Positions 46,183-56,062 of a DNA stretch of 64,000 bases are shown one piece after another. Under the pieces are notes generated by a model. That model was not told where the DNA came from. It was given only the letters and a program-made list of their open reading frames with translations, and searched no databases. This DNA comes from Aporrectodea caliginosa. Lineage: Eukaryota; Annelida; Clitellata; Crassiclitellata; Lumbricidae. The stretch spans positions 1,236,246-1,300,245 of the forward strand of contig JACEVL010000143.1 in NCBI GenBank assembly GCA_020284085.1, in the 5' to 3' direction. Both the position numbers and the translations under genes were made by a program. How positions within the stretch are numbered: the stretch's first letter is position 1; each line of letters begins with the position of its first letter.

Positions 46183-47880
46183 ATGGCTGATTTGCCCGAT
46201 GAGGTGCCGCCTGAGATAAAGGAGCGTTTGGGAAATTTGCTAGTGGATTATGGGGATGTATTTTCCGTAACTGATCGGGACCTAGGGAAGACTTCGATTT
46301 GTACTCATAAAATTGAAACAGGCGATGCGCGCCCAGTAAGACAGCCTTTGAGACGCCATACGCTACCGCATAGAGCCGCTGTTGATAGTCAGCTGGATAG
46401 CATGCTTGCCGACGGAATTATAGAACCTGCCGTGAGTGAGTGGGCTGCCAATGTGGTGTTGGCTCGTAAGAAAGACGGTGCCTTCAGATTCTGTATTGAC
46501 TACCGGCAATTGAACGATAAGACTAAGAAGGATTCATACCCGCTACCGAGGATAGACGAATGTCTGGATGCCCTCGCGGGCGGTGGCTGGTTCAGCACGC
46601 TGGACTTGAGAAGCGGTTACCATCAGGTTGCCATGGACCCGTAAGACGCAGACAAGACCGCGTTTGTAACGCGAAGGGGTATTTTAGATGGAAAGTGATG
46701 CCGTTCGGGCTCTGCAACGCGCCCGCCACCTTCCAGCGGCTTATGGACATCGTCCTGTCCGGCTTAAACTTTGAGATCTGTCTAGTTTACTTGGACGACG
46801 TGATTATTTTTTCGCGAGCACACCGGGAGAGCATTAATTTTGGATCGGCTTGAGTTAGTGTTCCAGCGATTGAGGGGCGCCAATCTTAAGCTTAAGCCAA
46901 GCAAGTGTCAGCTGCTGAGAAGGACCGTCAGTTTCTTAGGTCATATAGTGACGCCGGACGGAGTGGTTATGGACCCGGCGAAGATTCAGAATGTAGTGGA
47001 TTGGCCAGTGCCGCAACGTCTGCGAGATGTGCGGGCGTTCATAGGATTGTGCGCATATTACCGCAGGTTTTTTAGGGATTTTTCGACTATGGCAGCTGCG
47101 CTGTTTGCCTTGACGAAGAAAGGCAGGGCGTTTATCTGGGACGAGGCTTGCCAGGAGACGTTTGATCTGCTGAAGACTGCTTTGACGACCGCCCCGATTC
47201 TTGCCTTACCGAGAGACGAAGGTGCCTATGTGTTGGACTGCGATGCATGCGATTTAGGCATCGGAGCAGTTTTGTCCCAGCGCATAGAGGACGAGGAGCG
47301 AGTAATTGCCTATGGGAGCCGCCTGCTGTCCTCCGCTGAGAAGAACTATTGTGTAACCCGCAAGGAGCTGCTAGCAATAGTTTATTTTACGAAATTATAC
47401 CGGCAGTATTTACTGGGAAGGCCATTTGTCTTAAGGACTGACCACGCTGCGCTGCAGTGGCTGCAACGGACGCCGGAGCCAATCGGCCAGCAGGGGCGAT
47501 GGCTGAAGCGCCTAAAAGAATTTGAATTTCAGGTAGTGCACCGTCCCGGTAGAAAGCATGGGAACGCTGACGCGCTCTCGCGTCGCCCGTGCCGACAGTG
47601 TGGATGGGAGGACCGCGCCACGGTGGCCGCTGTCACCGAGGAGCCTGAGCTGCCTCCGCCGGGTGCCGACGCTGATCCGTCGGACTCTATGGAAGAAGCT
47701 CAGAGGGTGGATCCCGACCTACGAATAGTGCGTAGCTGGTTGGAAGAGGGCTCGGAGATACCCGAGTTCGTAGAGCTCCTGCAGGAAAGCGAGGCCATTA
47801 AGATCTATTGGCATCAGAAAGACAGTTTGTTTGCGAGACGGGATAATTTATCGCCGGACGCCAGAAGGCGTGGACCAGAT
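46183..47880 (+). pseudogene. Reverse transcriptase and RNase H of Ty3/gypsy element
   Basis: RT motifs in order: FCIDYRQLND, FSTLDLRSGYHQV, VMPFGLCNAPATFQRLMD and the catalytic LVYLDDVIIFS. Breaks: stop at 46,642, loss of one base near 46,670, and a frame return near 46,835. From 46,840 the frame is open through GLCAYYRRFFRDFS and RNase H (VLDCDACDLGIGAVLSQ, KELLAIV, RTDHAALQWL, GNADALSRRP), with the acidic residues expected of RNase H visible. Confidence 0.9.
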
Positions 47881-49123
47881 GGTGATCTAAAAGGCGAAGA
47901 GGGAGGAGTTCATGAGACTTGCCCATACCGGGGTAACGGGGGGCCATTTGGGCGTTCGCCGGACGCGGTGGCAAGTGAGGCACAGGGCGTACTGGGTGGG
48001 TTGTTCAGAGGATGTTAAGCGGTTTTGCCAGCGGTGTTCCCCCTGTAGCCAGTATCGCCGGGGTTTACCTCCAAAGCAGGGCCCTTTACAGCCGTTGCCA
48101 TGCGGGGAGCCATGGGAGCGCCTTAGCATTGATATTACGGGCCCTCATCCGCGTAGCTGCCGGGGCCATGTATACATTTTGACGGTGATGGACAGGTTTA
48201 CCAACTTTGTGGAAGCCATTCCCATGGCCAATCAGGAAGCCACCTCGGTAGTCCGAGCTCTAGTGGAAACTGTGATAGTGGGGTATTGGGCACCCCTACA
48301 GATTCTTATTGGCCAGGGAACCAATTTTGAGAAAAACTTGTTTAAGAAGTTATGTAGGCTGCTGGGAATTGATAAGGTAAGAACGTCCAGTTACCACCCC
48401 AGTTGTAATGGTTTAATTGAACGGTTCCACCGCACTATGAATGCCATGCTGGGGAAGGTTATTAGCAGCCATCAGCGCGATTGGGACGAGGTTCTTTCTC
48501 TGGTCTTGGCCGCCTATCGGGCGTCGCCGCATGAAGCTACGGGTTGCACTCCAAACTTCTTGATGTTCGGAAAGGAAACGAGAGCTCCTATCGATCTGGT
48601 CTACGGGCGACCCCCAGACGGTGATCGGGGCGCTACCACGTACTCAGCCTACGCGCAAGACTTTGCCGAGCAGATGGAAGACGCCTACCACTTGGTGAGG
48701 GAGCATCTACGAGTCTCCGCTGAGCGCCGGAAACACGCCTACGATATGAAGGTTCGTACGGCTGAATTCTCCCCTGGTGACCGTGTGTGGTACTACACGC
48801 CTCGACGGTACCAGGGTCGGAGTCCGAAGTGGGCACAGACGTTCACGGGACCTTACGTTGTGATGGAGCGATGCGGCATCGTCAATTATCGCCTCCAAAA
48901 GACGAAGAACTCTCGCCCCTTCGTCGCACACGTCGACAAGTTGCGGCCATGTTTCGACGAGGGAACAGACGAACTTGAAACGCGGCTTGCTCCTAAGAAG
49001 AAGGCCAGAAGGAATACGACGCCTTCGGCCAACGCGGCCGACATGATGCCTTCGGCTCCTCAACCAGACGAGGCCGACGGGCGACCTAAGCGGATGAGTC
49101 GCCTTCCTGCTCGCTACCGATAG
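47881..49123 (+). pseudogene. Integrase of Ty3/gypsy element
   Basis: A frameshift near 47,880 separates this from RNase H. The frame 47,912-49,123 has the HHCC zinc domain (LAHTGVTGGHLG ... CQRCSPCSQY), a core with the first Asp in SIDITGP and the Glu in NGLIERFHRTM, but the second catalytic Asp is replaced by Gly in ILIGQGTNF. A GPY/F-type module (WAQTFTGPYVV) follows. No chromodomain is seen. Because one DDE residue is lost, the enzyme would be inactive even where the frame is open. Confidence 0.9.
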
Positions 49124-49758
49124 ACGAGCATCACGCCGCCCGAGAATGCCGGACGATGACGACGACGACGAAGCAAGACGCAGATTACGGGTCTTCCGTC
49201 TCGCCTGGACCCGTTTTGGACTCTGAATCTGCTTCTGCCTGGCGAAAGCTGCCCGGTGAATTTGGACACAGACTCAAGAGAAATACTGTCGAGGAACATT
49301 CTGTGTGATAAAGGATAACTGACTGGTACGCTGCATAATTGTGCGATTTTGAGTTGGACGCCCGGGGTGCGACCTCTTAAGTTTAGGCTTAGCTTTTGGG
49401 CCCGTTGGCCGTCTCGAACTTTTGTAGGACGGTCTGGAAGCGACCGAGATTTAGTCTTTATGGACTTTTGCTTCTGGAGGGACGGTTGGAGAAGACTTTG
49501 TCTCTATGGACTTTGCTTTTGGCCCGTTGGCCGTCTCGTTGATAACTTTTGTGGAGAGGTCGCATGTCGACCTAGGACTCTAGGGACTTTGCTTTTGGCT
49601 CGTTGGCCGTTTGTTTGTAGGGACGGTCGGTGGGCGACCGGGGACTTTTGTTTGTTGGCCGTTGGCCGCTGTTAATGACTTGCGGGGAAGTTCGGGGGAA
49701 CTTCTTGAGCGCCTCTCCTTCGAAATAGGGGACATTTCGAGCCGTAGTGGGGGAAGAT
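49124..49758 (+). repeat. Repetitive 3' internal region of Ty3/gypsy element
   Basis: Non-coding. Contains several diverged repeats built around GCCCGTTGGCCGTCTCG and GACTTTGCTTTTGGC, spaced roughly 100-150 bp. Ends in a purine tract before the 3' LTR. Confidence 0.7.
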
Positions 49759-50534
49759 TGTGGCGGTTATGGTTCCGCCTTGCCCTTTTCTGCTCCCTTC
49801 CCCCTCCTTTGGCTGCCGACCGGTTCCTGACCGGCTCCCGACGGCTCCCGGTCCACTCTTGGCTTCCCCCTCCTTTGGTTCCTGACCGGCTCCCGAGCGG
49901 CTCCCGGTCCTCTTTTGGCTCCCCCTCCTTTGGTTCCTGACCGGCTACCGACCGGTTCCTGACCGGCTCCCGGTCCTCTTTTGGCCTCCCCCTCCTTTGG
50001 TTCCTGACCGGCTCCCGAGCGGCTCCCGGTCCTCTCTTGGCTTCCCCTCTCCTTTGGCTACCGACCGGTTCCTGACCGGCTCCCAAGCGGTTCCCGGGCC
50101 ACTTTTGGCCACCGGTCGGATCCCTGCCCCCGGGCGGACTCCATGGGCCCGGGACGGGTATAAATAGAGGGATCCCTCAGCTTGACAGTCAGTCTGGAGA
50201 AGACCACCTTGAGATTCGGCCTCGAGCGAAGCATCGGCCTAGCAGTCTCGACGGAGAAGGGGACCTGGTCATAGGTAGTCCGCCAGCTTAGAATTCGATC
50301 TTTCTTCTTTGTCTGTGAGCTGTGACGTTGAGAATACATCGTGTTGAAAACCAGTGACGTGTTGGTGTTGATTGACTCTGGTGACCGATCGACTGACGGC
50401 GTGTAAGACCTTTGCAATACTCCAAAGGCCGAATTTACGCTCTGGTGAGCGACACGCGGACTGCTGCTCCGTGCAAGCCAAACACTCTGATCCTTGCTTC
50501 CCGGAGAGACGCAGGAAAGGGGGTTTTCGCTACA
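49759..50534 (+). repeat. 3' LTR, full length, with tandem repeats and TATA box
   Basis: 776 bp. From about 49,800 to 50,110 it holds four to five diverged copies of a ~60-bp unit with CCTTTGGTTCCTGACCGGCT. A TATAAATA box lies at 50,159-50,166. The last 250 bp match the 5' LTR. Confidence 0.9.
50159..50166 (+). promoter_or_regulatory. TATA box of the 3' LTR
   Basis: TATAAATA after a GC-rich stretch, upstream of the part shared with the 5' LTR. This places U3 before it and R/U5 after it. Confidence 0.65.
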
Positions 50535-52430
50535 TTACGAATATTTAAAATGCCCTAATATTCACGAATATTTACGAATATTAAAGCCTCAAGTCACATA
50601 GCCTCGTTCTATGCTAGCGATTAACATTTGAGAGCTCGCCTCTTTATTTGCCATGTTGTTTGGCCTCTCTCGCACTGCGTGAACAACTTAAGAAAATCCC
50701 AGATCCCTCTATATCCATCAACCTTGACTCTGAACCCACCCACACATTCACTGAATGACTTTTGTAAGCGTGCCTTGCTCTGAAAAAGGTTTGGAACACT
50801 GCCTTAGGAGTTTAGCTTACCTCCAGGTGTAAAGTGGGTGCAGGGCTGAGGGAAACAACATATTTTAGTCTCAGACTGCACTCCGCAAGAAGACCCACTT
50901 CATCCACATACACTTTCTTTCCCCAACGAACCACTTTAATCAAGCCTCTTCAGGCTCTTCTGTGAAGCTTCTCCTCCCGTTACGTCTTACTATACTTAGT
51001 CAGTCTTAGGCCAAGTCTTGCCTCGATCACTAATGTAATCGTTCGAGAGTCATTGTAGTTGTAAAATTATGCCAGTGATGCCATCTACCATCAGAAGTCA
51101 ATCCAGAGAAGCAGGTACAACGAGTCTGACTCTTAATTAGCAATTACCGGTACAAGTAGGGCTTACTAATTGTTTACACTCCCAAACACACGTTTTACTT
51201 TTCTGTGGCTAGTGGCGTAACTTCGCTGTAATATGCCAAAATAATAATCTTTGTTGGCGTCAACGGCCTATGTTGTCATAAGCTGCCGTTAAAGTGTGGA
51301 TCCAATCCAATCGTAACTTCGGGCCCATCCCATAGCTAGATTGCTCAAAATTAGGCCACAAAGGGCTTAATAGTTCCCCCTCCAATAGTAAAATTTTACC
51401 TATCGAGTCTCGACCTCTAAGTGAATTCTCTTATGAGAATCCGACCTCGACCTTCACCACAGTTGCCGGCCCTGCATCGGCTCATATTTACAGTACTGGC
51501 TGTGGGCTACTTTTCACTGGCTGTAGTAGGTCTCGGCCCTGTACCTTTCCTACAGCTTAATCTTTATTACAGTAGGCCCTAAGGTATTATTGTCCCTTTA
51601 TCAGTATTTGTCTTTTACATCTTAGCAAGATGCACTTAACTCTTCGGACTATAGGGTCAATTGTACCGTCAGGTCACTTGCAAGTGTAAAGCAACACAGA
51701 ACTTACCCGCTACCGAAGCCGATATAGACTGTCGTAATTTTTCTGCTCGCTGTGCTCTCTTGTGCTCACTGTGCTCTCCTTTGCTCCACTGTGCTCTCTT
51801 GTGCTCACTGTGCTCTCTTGTGCTCACTGTGCCCTCTTCTGCTAACTGTGATGCTCTCTTCTGCTCGCTTGTGCTCTCTTTTACTCACGGCGCTCTCTTC
51901 TGCTTACTGTGCTATCTTTGACATGGAGCGTCCCAGGCGAAGGATTTAATATACTGAGGGACAAAAGAAATCTTGCGACCTCTAGCGGTGAATACTCGCT
52001 GGTTGCACCACTCTCAAGCGACCCCTAGCGGTGTCGTTCTCACTCGAACGACATCTAACGGTGACTGCTCGCTGGCTGTGCCAATATCGAGCGACCTCAC
52101 GCGTTATTCGAGCGTGCGTGTGTTCGGTTGTCGACCGCTGGGCGGTGCTCGGGCACCATCTGCCGACACGTGTGTAGCTGTCCCGCTATGCGTAACTTGC
52201 GCGAAGCAGCGTAACACGACGGACGGGCGTGACAGATATCTTTGCGTTTATATTATTAACTACGTCCGCAAGAGAAGTGTAATCGCCTTTCTCGAGAGCT
52301 GCGGCTCGAGCTACTCATACAGTTTGTCCCTTACACAGATTCGCAAGCGCCTGAAGTCTGTAGCCTATTATATGACAGTGATTTCACAGGTTTGGGTCGT
52401 GAGAGCCACTCATGAGTTTATTCATGAAGT
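50535..52430. other. No gene; GTGCTCTCTT minisatellite
   Basis: Contains an array at about 51,745-51,925 built from TGTGCTCTCTTGTGCTCAC units, and around 51,970-52,100 short dispersed repeats of GCGACCTCTAGCGGTG type. The GTGGCGTAACTTCG near 51,210 resembles a hAT end without a partner. Confidence 0.45.
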
Positions 52431-52497
52431 GGCGTTTTACAAATGTCACAATACAATCACAATAATTGTGATTGTAATCTGACATTTGTAAAACGCC
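52431..52497. repeat. 67-bp near-perfect palindrome
   Basis: GGCGTTTTACAAATGTCA on the left is mirrored by TGACATTTGTAAAACGCC on the right. The arms are 33 bp with about three mismatches and almost no loop. It could form a hairpin in RNA or a cruciform. Confidence 0.9.
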
Positions 52498-53082
52498 ATT
52501 ATTAATTATTACGCAAGTGTGGACTCCTTCGTGATCGGGTTGTCTGCATTTTTGAGTGAACGGTAACGCATTATAATGGATGGCAGACAGACTCATGGAG
52601 CCCCTATATAAACGAGTAGACTCCGTCTCAGCATCTACATTTGTGGGAGCCTGGGAAGAAGTCCAACCGCCACACACACTGCCTCGTAGGCTCGTTATAA
52701 AAACAGAAGCCACCAGATGGGTCTAGGATAAAATTAGCGGGCCATGGATAGAGTGGTGATATCACAGGCAGGCACCCGAGTCCCGACAACCTTGCCCGTT
52801 CAGCGGGGATTGTGAGTGCATCCCATATGGAACGCTTGTCCTTGTCCGATCTCATGCTTCGCTTGGTGACACCGGATCCTCAAAAGCTGCAGGAAAATTC
52901 AGAAAGTGCCTTGTCTTGCCGCAATATTTCCCCAATAAAAGGTATGGATCCCATTGAATGCCCATGGAAATGCTGGCAGGGTTGTCTTCCGCAGCAGGTG
53001 ATCTAGCTGGTGTAGTGGAACAGGAGATTATAGCCTTATGGCGGCAAATCTTAACCAACTGCGTCAACTATTATTATAATTA

Positions 53083-53206
53083 TTTTTTTAAACCGAGGTA
53101 GTTCTATTCCCTGAGTCTATTAAAACTAAGTCCGAAGACTGTGCCGTGGTCTTGTTGTTGTTGGTGTTGTTGCTGCTGCTGTTGTTGTTGTTATTAATAA
53201 TAGTAA

Positions 53207-53254
<48 letters not shown>

Positions 53255-53345
53255 CATTATTTTTTTTAATTTGTCTAAAAATTGTCATTATTATTATTAT
53301 TATTTCTGTTTTTTTCTTTTTTTTATGCCCCGAGGTATACATGAT
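53083..53345 (-). repeat. LINE 3' tails with (AAT)n runs
   Basis: On the minus strand CCTGAGGGATCATGTATACC then TCGGGGCATAAAA leads into A-rich and (AAT)n sequence. A second end (CCTCGGTTTAAAA) lies at 53,083-53,110. The same end sequence recurs at 54,110-54,180 and 54,405-54,500, so several insertions of one LINE family lie here. Confidence 0.6.
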
Positions 53346-53546
53346 CCCTCAGGGACTTAAACATTAATTAAGAACAGTAAAATTCGTCTGGAACGGCACC
53401 TAGTCGTCAAGGTCCAGTATGGCAAAAGTACCGCGGAAAGCCACCGCATTGAACCGCTGGATCATTACAGATATGCGCTGAAATAGGAGGTTTCGCGTGC
53501 ATCTTCAGACATCGTGCTGAGGTTCTGTCCTAAGGATGAAATAAAG

Positions 53547-53796
53547 GCGGAGCCTGGTTTGGGATGTGACGGTCACAGAGGCCGTCTCTTACCTACCAGA
53601 ACTCAGCCGGGGCTGCCCAGAGATGGTTTCAAAGCTAAGCCAGCTCGGGGATCAAAGTGATAGACGGCTGCGAGCTGGGTGTACTTAGCATTTTTCCGAG
53701 CAGCCGCCATCTCTGCGGCAGCCCCGGCTGTCCGAGAAGTACTCGGTAGGTAAGAGACGGCCTGTGACCGTCACATCCCAAACCAGGCTCCGCCCC
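53547..53796. repeat. Imperfect inverted repeat with ~80-bp arms
   Basis: Left arm CGGAGCCTGGTTTGGGATGT ... GCCGGGGCTGCC; right arm GGCAGCCCCGGCTG ... ACATCCCAAACCAGGCTCCG. The loop is about 80 bp. The right arm overlaps the end of the LINE-like frame below, so the left arm is probably a copied, flipped piece of it. Confidence 0.85.
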
Positions 53797-54074
53797 GCTC
53801 GCCAAGGGATGAGAGTGAGACCGTCAGGTCTCTTGCCATCTGTTCTCAGGAGGCCGACCGGTTCCTTGGTGGAGGGGTAGACGGCTCGAACCAAGCTACG
53901 AAAAATAAGATCGTTTAGGGATGCATGTCGTGACGATCGGCCCGGACCCAACCCACATGACAACCCATGGGAGCCCTCTGCGGAAACAAGAGAGCCACAG
54001 ACACAGCTGTGCGGTTCGCAAAGAGGCACACCGAGGCGTAGGGCCAACCGCGACTCTGACCGCCTCATCGTCAA
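53685..54074 (-). pseudogene. C-terminal fragment of a non-LTR retrotransposon pol
   Basis: A 129-codon frame with LRLGVPLCEPHSCVCGSLV, HGLSCGLGPGRSSRHASLND and RTDGKRPDGLTLIPWRAG then SLVWDVTV. The C-x-C-G ... H-G-L-S-C zinc-like cluster followed by RPDG ... VWDVT is the end of a family of invertebrate pol proteins. The PD...D spacing recalls restriction-like endonuclease domains of R2/NeSL-type elements, but that link is from memory. No upstream RT is attached. Confidence 0.55.
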
Positions 54075-54109
54075 GTCTTAGCCCGCAAGAGGTGATGGGG
54101 AGAGCGAAT

Positions 54110-54180
54110 AACCAATTATTATTTCTGTTATTATTTACCCGAGGTTGAAATGATCCCAGGAACAAAAAATTATGTTAGGA
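54110..54180 (-). repeat. LINE 3' end
   Basis: Minus-strand TGTTCCTGGGATCATTTCAA then CCTCGGGTAAATAATAA: the 3'-terminal motif shared with the neighbouring LINE tails. Confidence 0.55.
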
Positions 54181-54413
54181 GTAAAAAAGAGTCATCTTAC
54201 AGAAATCAGGCATTATCACTGGCGTAAACTTGTCCAAAATATTGGTGGGGCATGGGGTCTGGACAATCAGAACGCGAAAACAGGTCGCATCATTAGGCCA
54301 TAGACGTCTTAATAATAGCTGGCTATTATATAGAAGTCCATGATTAGGCTATAAGCGCTTCCGGTATTACATTAATGTATTATTATTATTTTTTATTGTA
54401 GAAAATAAATAAA

Positions 54414-54450
<37 letters not shown>

Positions 54451-54646
54451 TTTTTTTTTTTTTACCCGAGGTAGAAATAATCCCTCAGGAACAAAAAATT
54501 AGGTTAGGAGTAAAAAACGTTCTCCGAGAAATCAGGCCTCGTCCCAGTTTACACAGCCATCCGGAAATGTGCCTCTGAATGTCTTTATGTTTTCATTCGA
54601 CGTCAATGCATTGACTGGCGTCGTATGTTCAGACCATAATGCGCCA

Positions 54647-54647
<1 letters not shown>

Positions 54648-54722
<75 letters not shown>
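54648..54722. repeat. (TTA)n microsatellite
   Basis: About 25 uninterrupted TTA units, probably the A-rich tail of the adjoining minus-strand LINE fragment. Shorter runs are at 53,205-53,260 and 54,410-54,450. Confidence 0.9.
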
Positions 54723-54723
<1 letters not shown>

Positions 54724-54734
54724 ATTTCCCGAAA

Positions 54735-55400
54735 TGTGAATCTACGACGCTGATCGTCAACCGCTAGGAGAAGATGCAGTTATAATATCCAGGTGCTTGA
54801 AATCGAAGGGGAAATGGTGAGTTGTGAGCCGCTTTTTGAAGGAAGGAAGTGAATTTGAATTACGAAGAGAACGCAGTCGTTGGCGCGAACCGAACAGAAT
54901 TGCCTCAGATTTGTCTAGGTTTATGGTCAAACCATTGAAACAGAGCCATGCAAATTTTTCTGTTTACCAGGCTGATCGGTGTGTGACAGAGCAAGATGGA
55001 GCTGAGTATCATTCGGTTACTGTTGTAATTGGACTCCAAAGTGATTAGCTGTACAACTGATTGGGAAGTAGAGAATCTAAATAATAAGGACCGAGGACAG
55101 ACCCCTGTGGCATTCCAGCAGTGTAAACAGCGGGCTAAGATCGAGCGGTGCTGCGGTTCCGATGCCAACCTGCTGATATGGTCATCTACGTAAGAAGCTA
55201 ACCATGCAGTTTAAGGCAGTCCCAGGGGACACAGAACCTGTTGGTGAGTCTTGAAAGCAGTAGCTGGTGGTTTATGGTGTCGAAGGCTACACTGAGGTCA
55301 AGGCATAGTTAGAGACAGGAATTTCCATTGTCAATAGACGAGAAGATGTTATCCAGCGTAGCCGTAGAATCGAGAGCGAGAACAGTTTCAGTCTGAAATT
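54735..55400 (-). pseudogene. Degraded LINE reverse transcriptase fragment
   Basis: Minus-strand frames with stops and shifts give, in order, FDTINHQLLLSRLTNRF (about 55,235-55,300), GMPQGSVLGPYYL (55,080-55,117) and GLTINLDKSEAIL (about 54,893-54,940). These are RT motifs of L2/CR1-type LINEs; the YADD motif has decayed. Confidence 0.8.
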
Positions 55401-56062
55401 AAATGGTTGCTTTTTGCTTACATGTAAATTTGTTTCATATTGAAGCCTTGAAGACTTGAAAACATTGATATAAATAAATCTTGGTTTTCATTATGGAATT
55501 TCTGATAGTATTTAAGTTCTTTGTCTCTGTTTCTGACGAAGTTTTTAATATTTTAAGAAATTCTCCTCTGGATTTATTGGTGGGGCATTGCCCCACCATC
55601 TTAATTATTGGGGGGGAACGTGCCCCGGCTGCCCCGGCAAAGTCTACGCCTATGGGCATTATTATATTATTGATTTAATCAATTAATCTCACTCATTAAT
55701 TGATTGATCGATCGATAGAGTAATTAATATAGCTATGAGTGTGCACAAAATCCAACAGTGTGAGAAGGATTGTTGTGGTAGGAAGAGGGAATTCTTGAGT
55801 TGGGAATAGATCACCGCCACTATACGAACTCTTGACACACAAGTAGGCCATTACGGAGTATGTAATTTTCAGATCAAGCAGATTATATCCATGATGTGTA
55901 TTTGTCGTTCGGTACGGTGTAGGCATTATTTTAGTTGTTTGGTTCTTGAAAGTTTGAAACTGCTTAATTAATATGCACGCATGCGTAATCCTTAGACAGA
56001 CGTATACATCCCAGCGACCATCGTCTGCTGGGCAATGATGACGTCAGTATGTGGTCTCGTGA

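Larger units (their letters stand above)
43936..50534 (+). mobile_element. Decayed Ty3/gypsy LTR retrotransposon
   Basis: LTR-gag-protease-RT-RNase H-integrase-LTR, the Ty3/gypsy domain order. Both LTRs start TGTGGCGG and end TTTTCGCTACA, but the 5' LTR is 262 bp and the 3' LTR 776 bp. The coding region has at least three frameshifts and several stops plus damaged active-site residues, so it cannot encode working proteins. A purine-rich AGTGGGGGAAGA sits just before the 3' LTR. Flanks show ACGAATAT-type similarity but no clean 5-bp target duplication. Confidence 0.95.
54217..55654. mobile_element. hAT element, TSD GGCATTAT, carrying LINE debris
   Basis: The ends CACTGGCGTAAACTT and AAGTCTACGCCTATG are diverged inverted repeats, flanked by exact 8-bp copies of GGCATTAT (54,209-54,216; 55,655-55,662). 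GGTGGGGCAT blocks lie near both ends. Inside are a LINE tail with (TTA)n at 54,405-54,500, a long (TTA)n run at 54,648-54,722 and an RT fragment at 54,735-55,400, which I read as later insertions into the hAT. Confidence 0.85.

Noticed and set aside
43900..50560. Target duplication for the Ty3/gypsy element
   Set aside because: Both flanks contain ACGAATAT-like sequence, but the 4-6 bp directly next to the LTRs do not match, so no duplication is claimed.
51205..51225. hAT left end AGTGGCGTAACTTCG
   Set aside because: No matching inverted end nearby.
53088..53367. Poly-Asn / poly-Leu ORFs
   Set aside because: They are translations of an ATT microsatellite.
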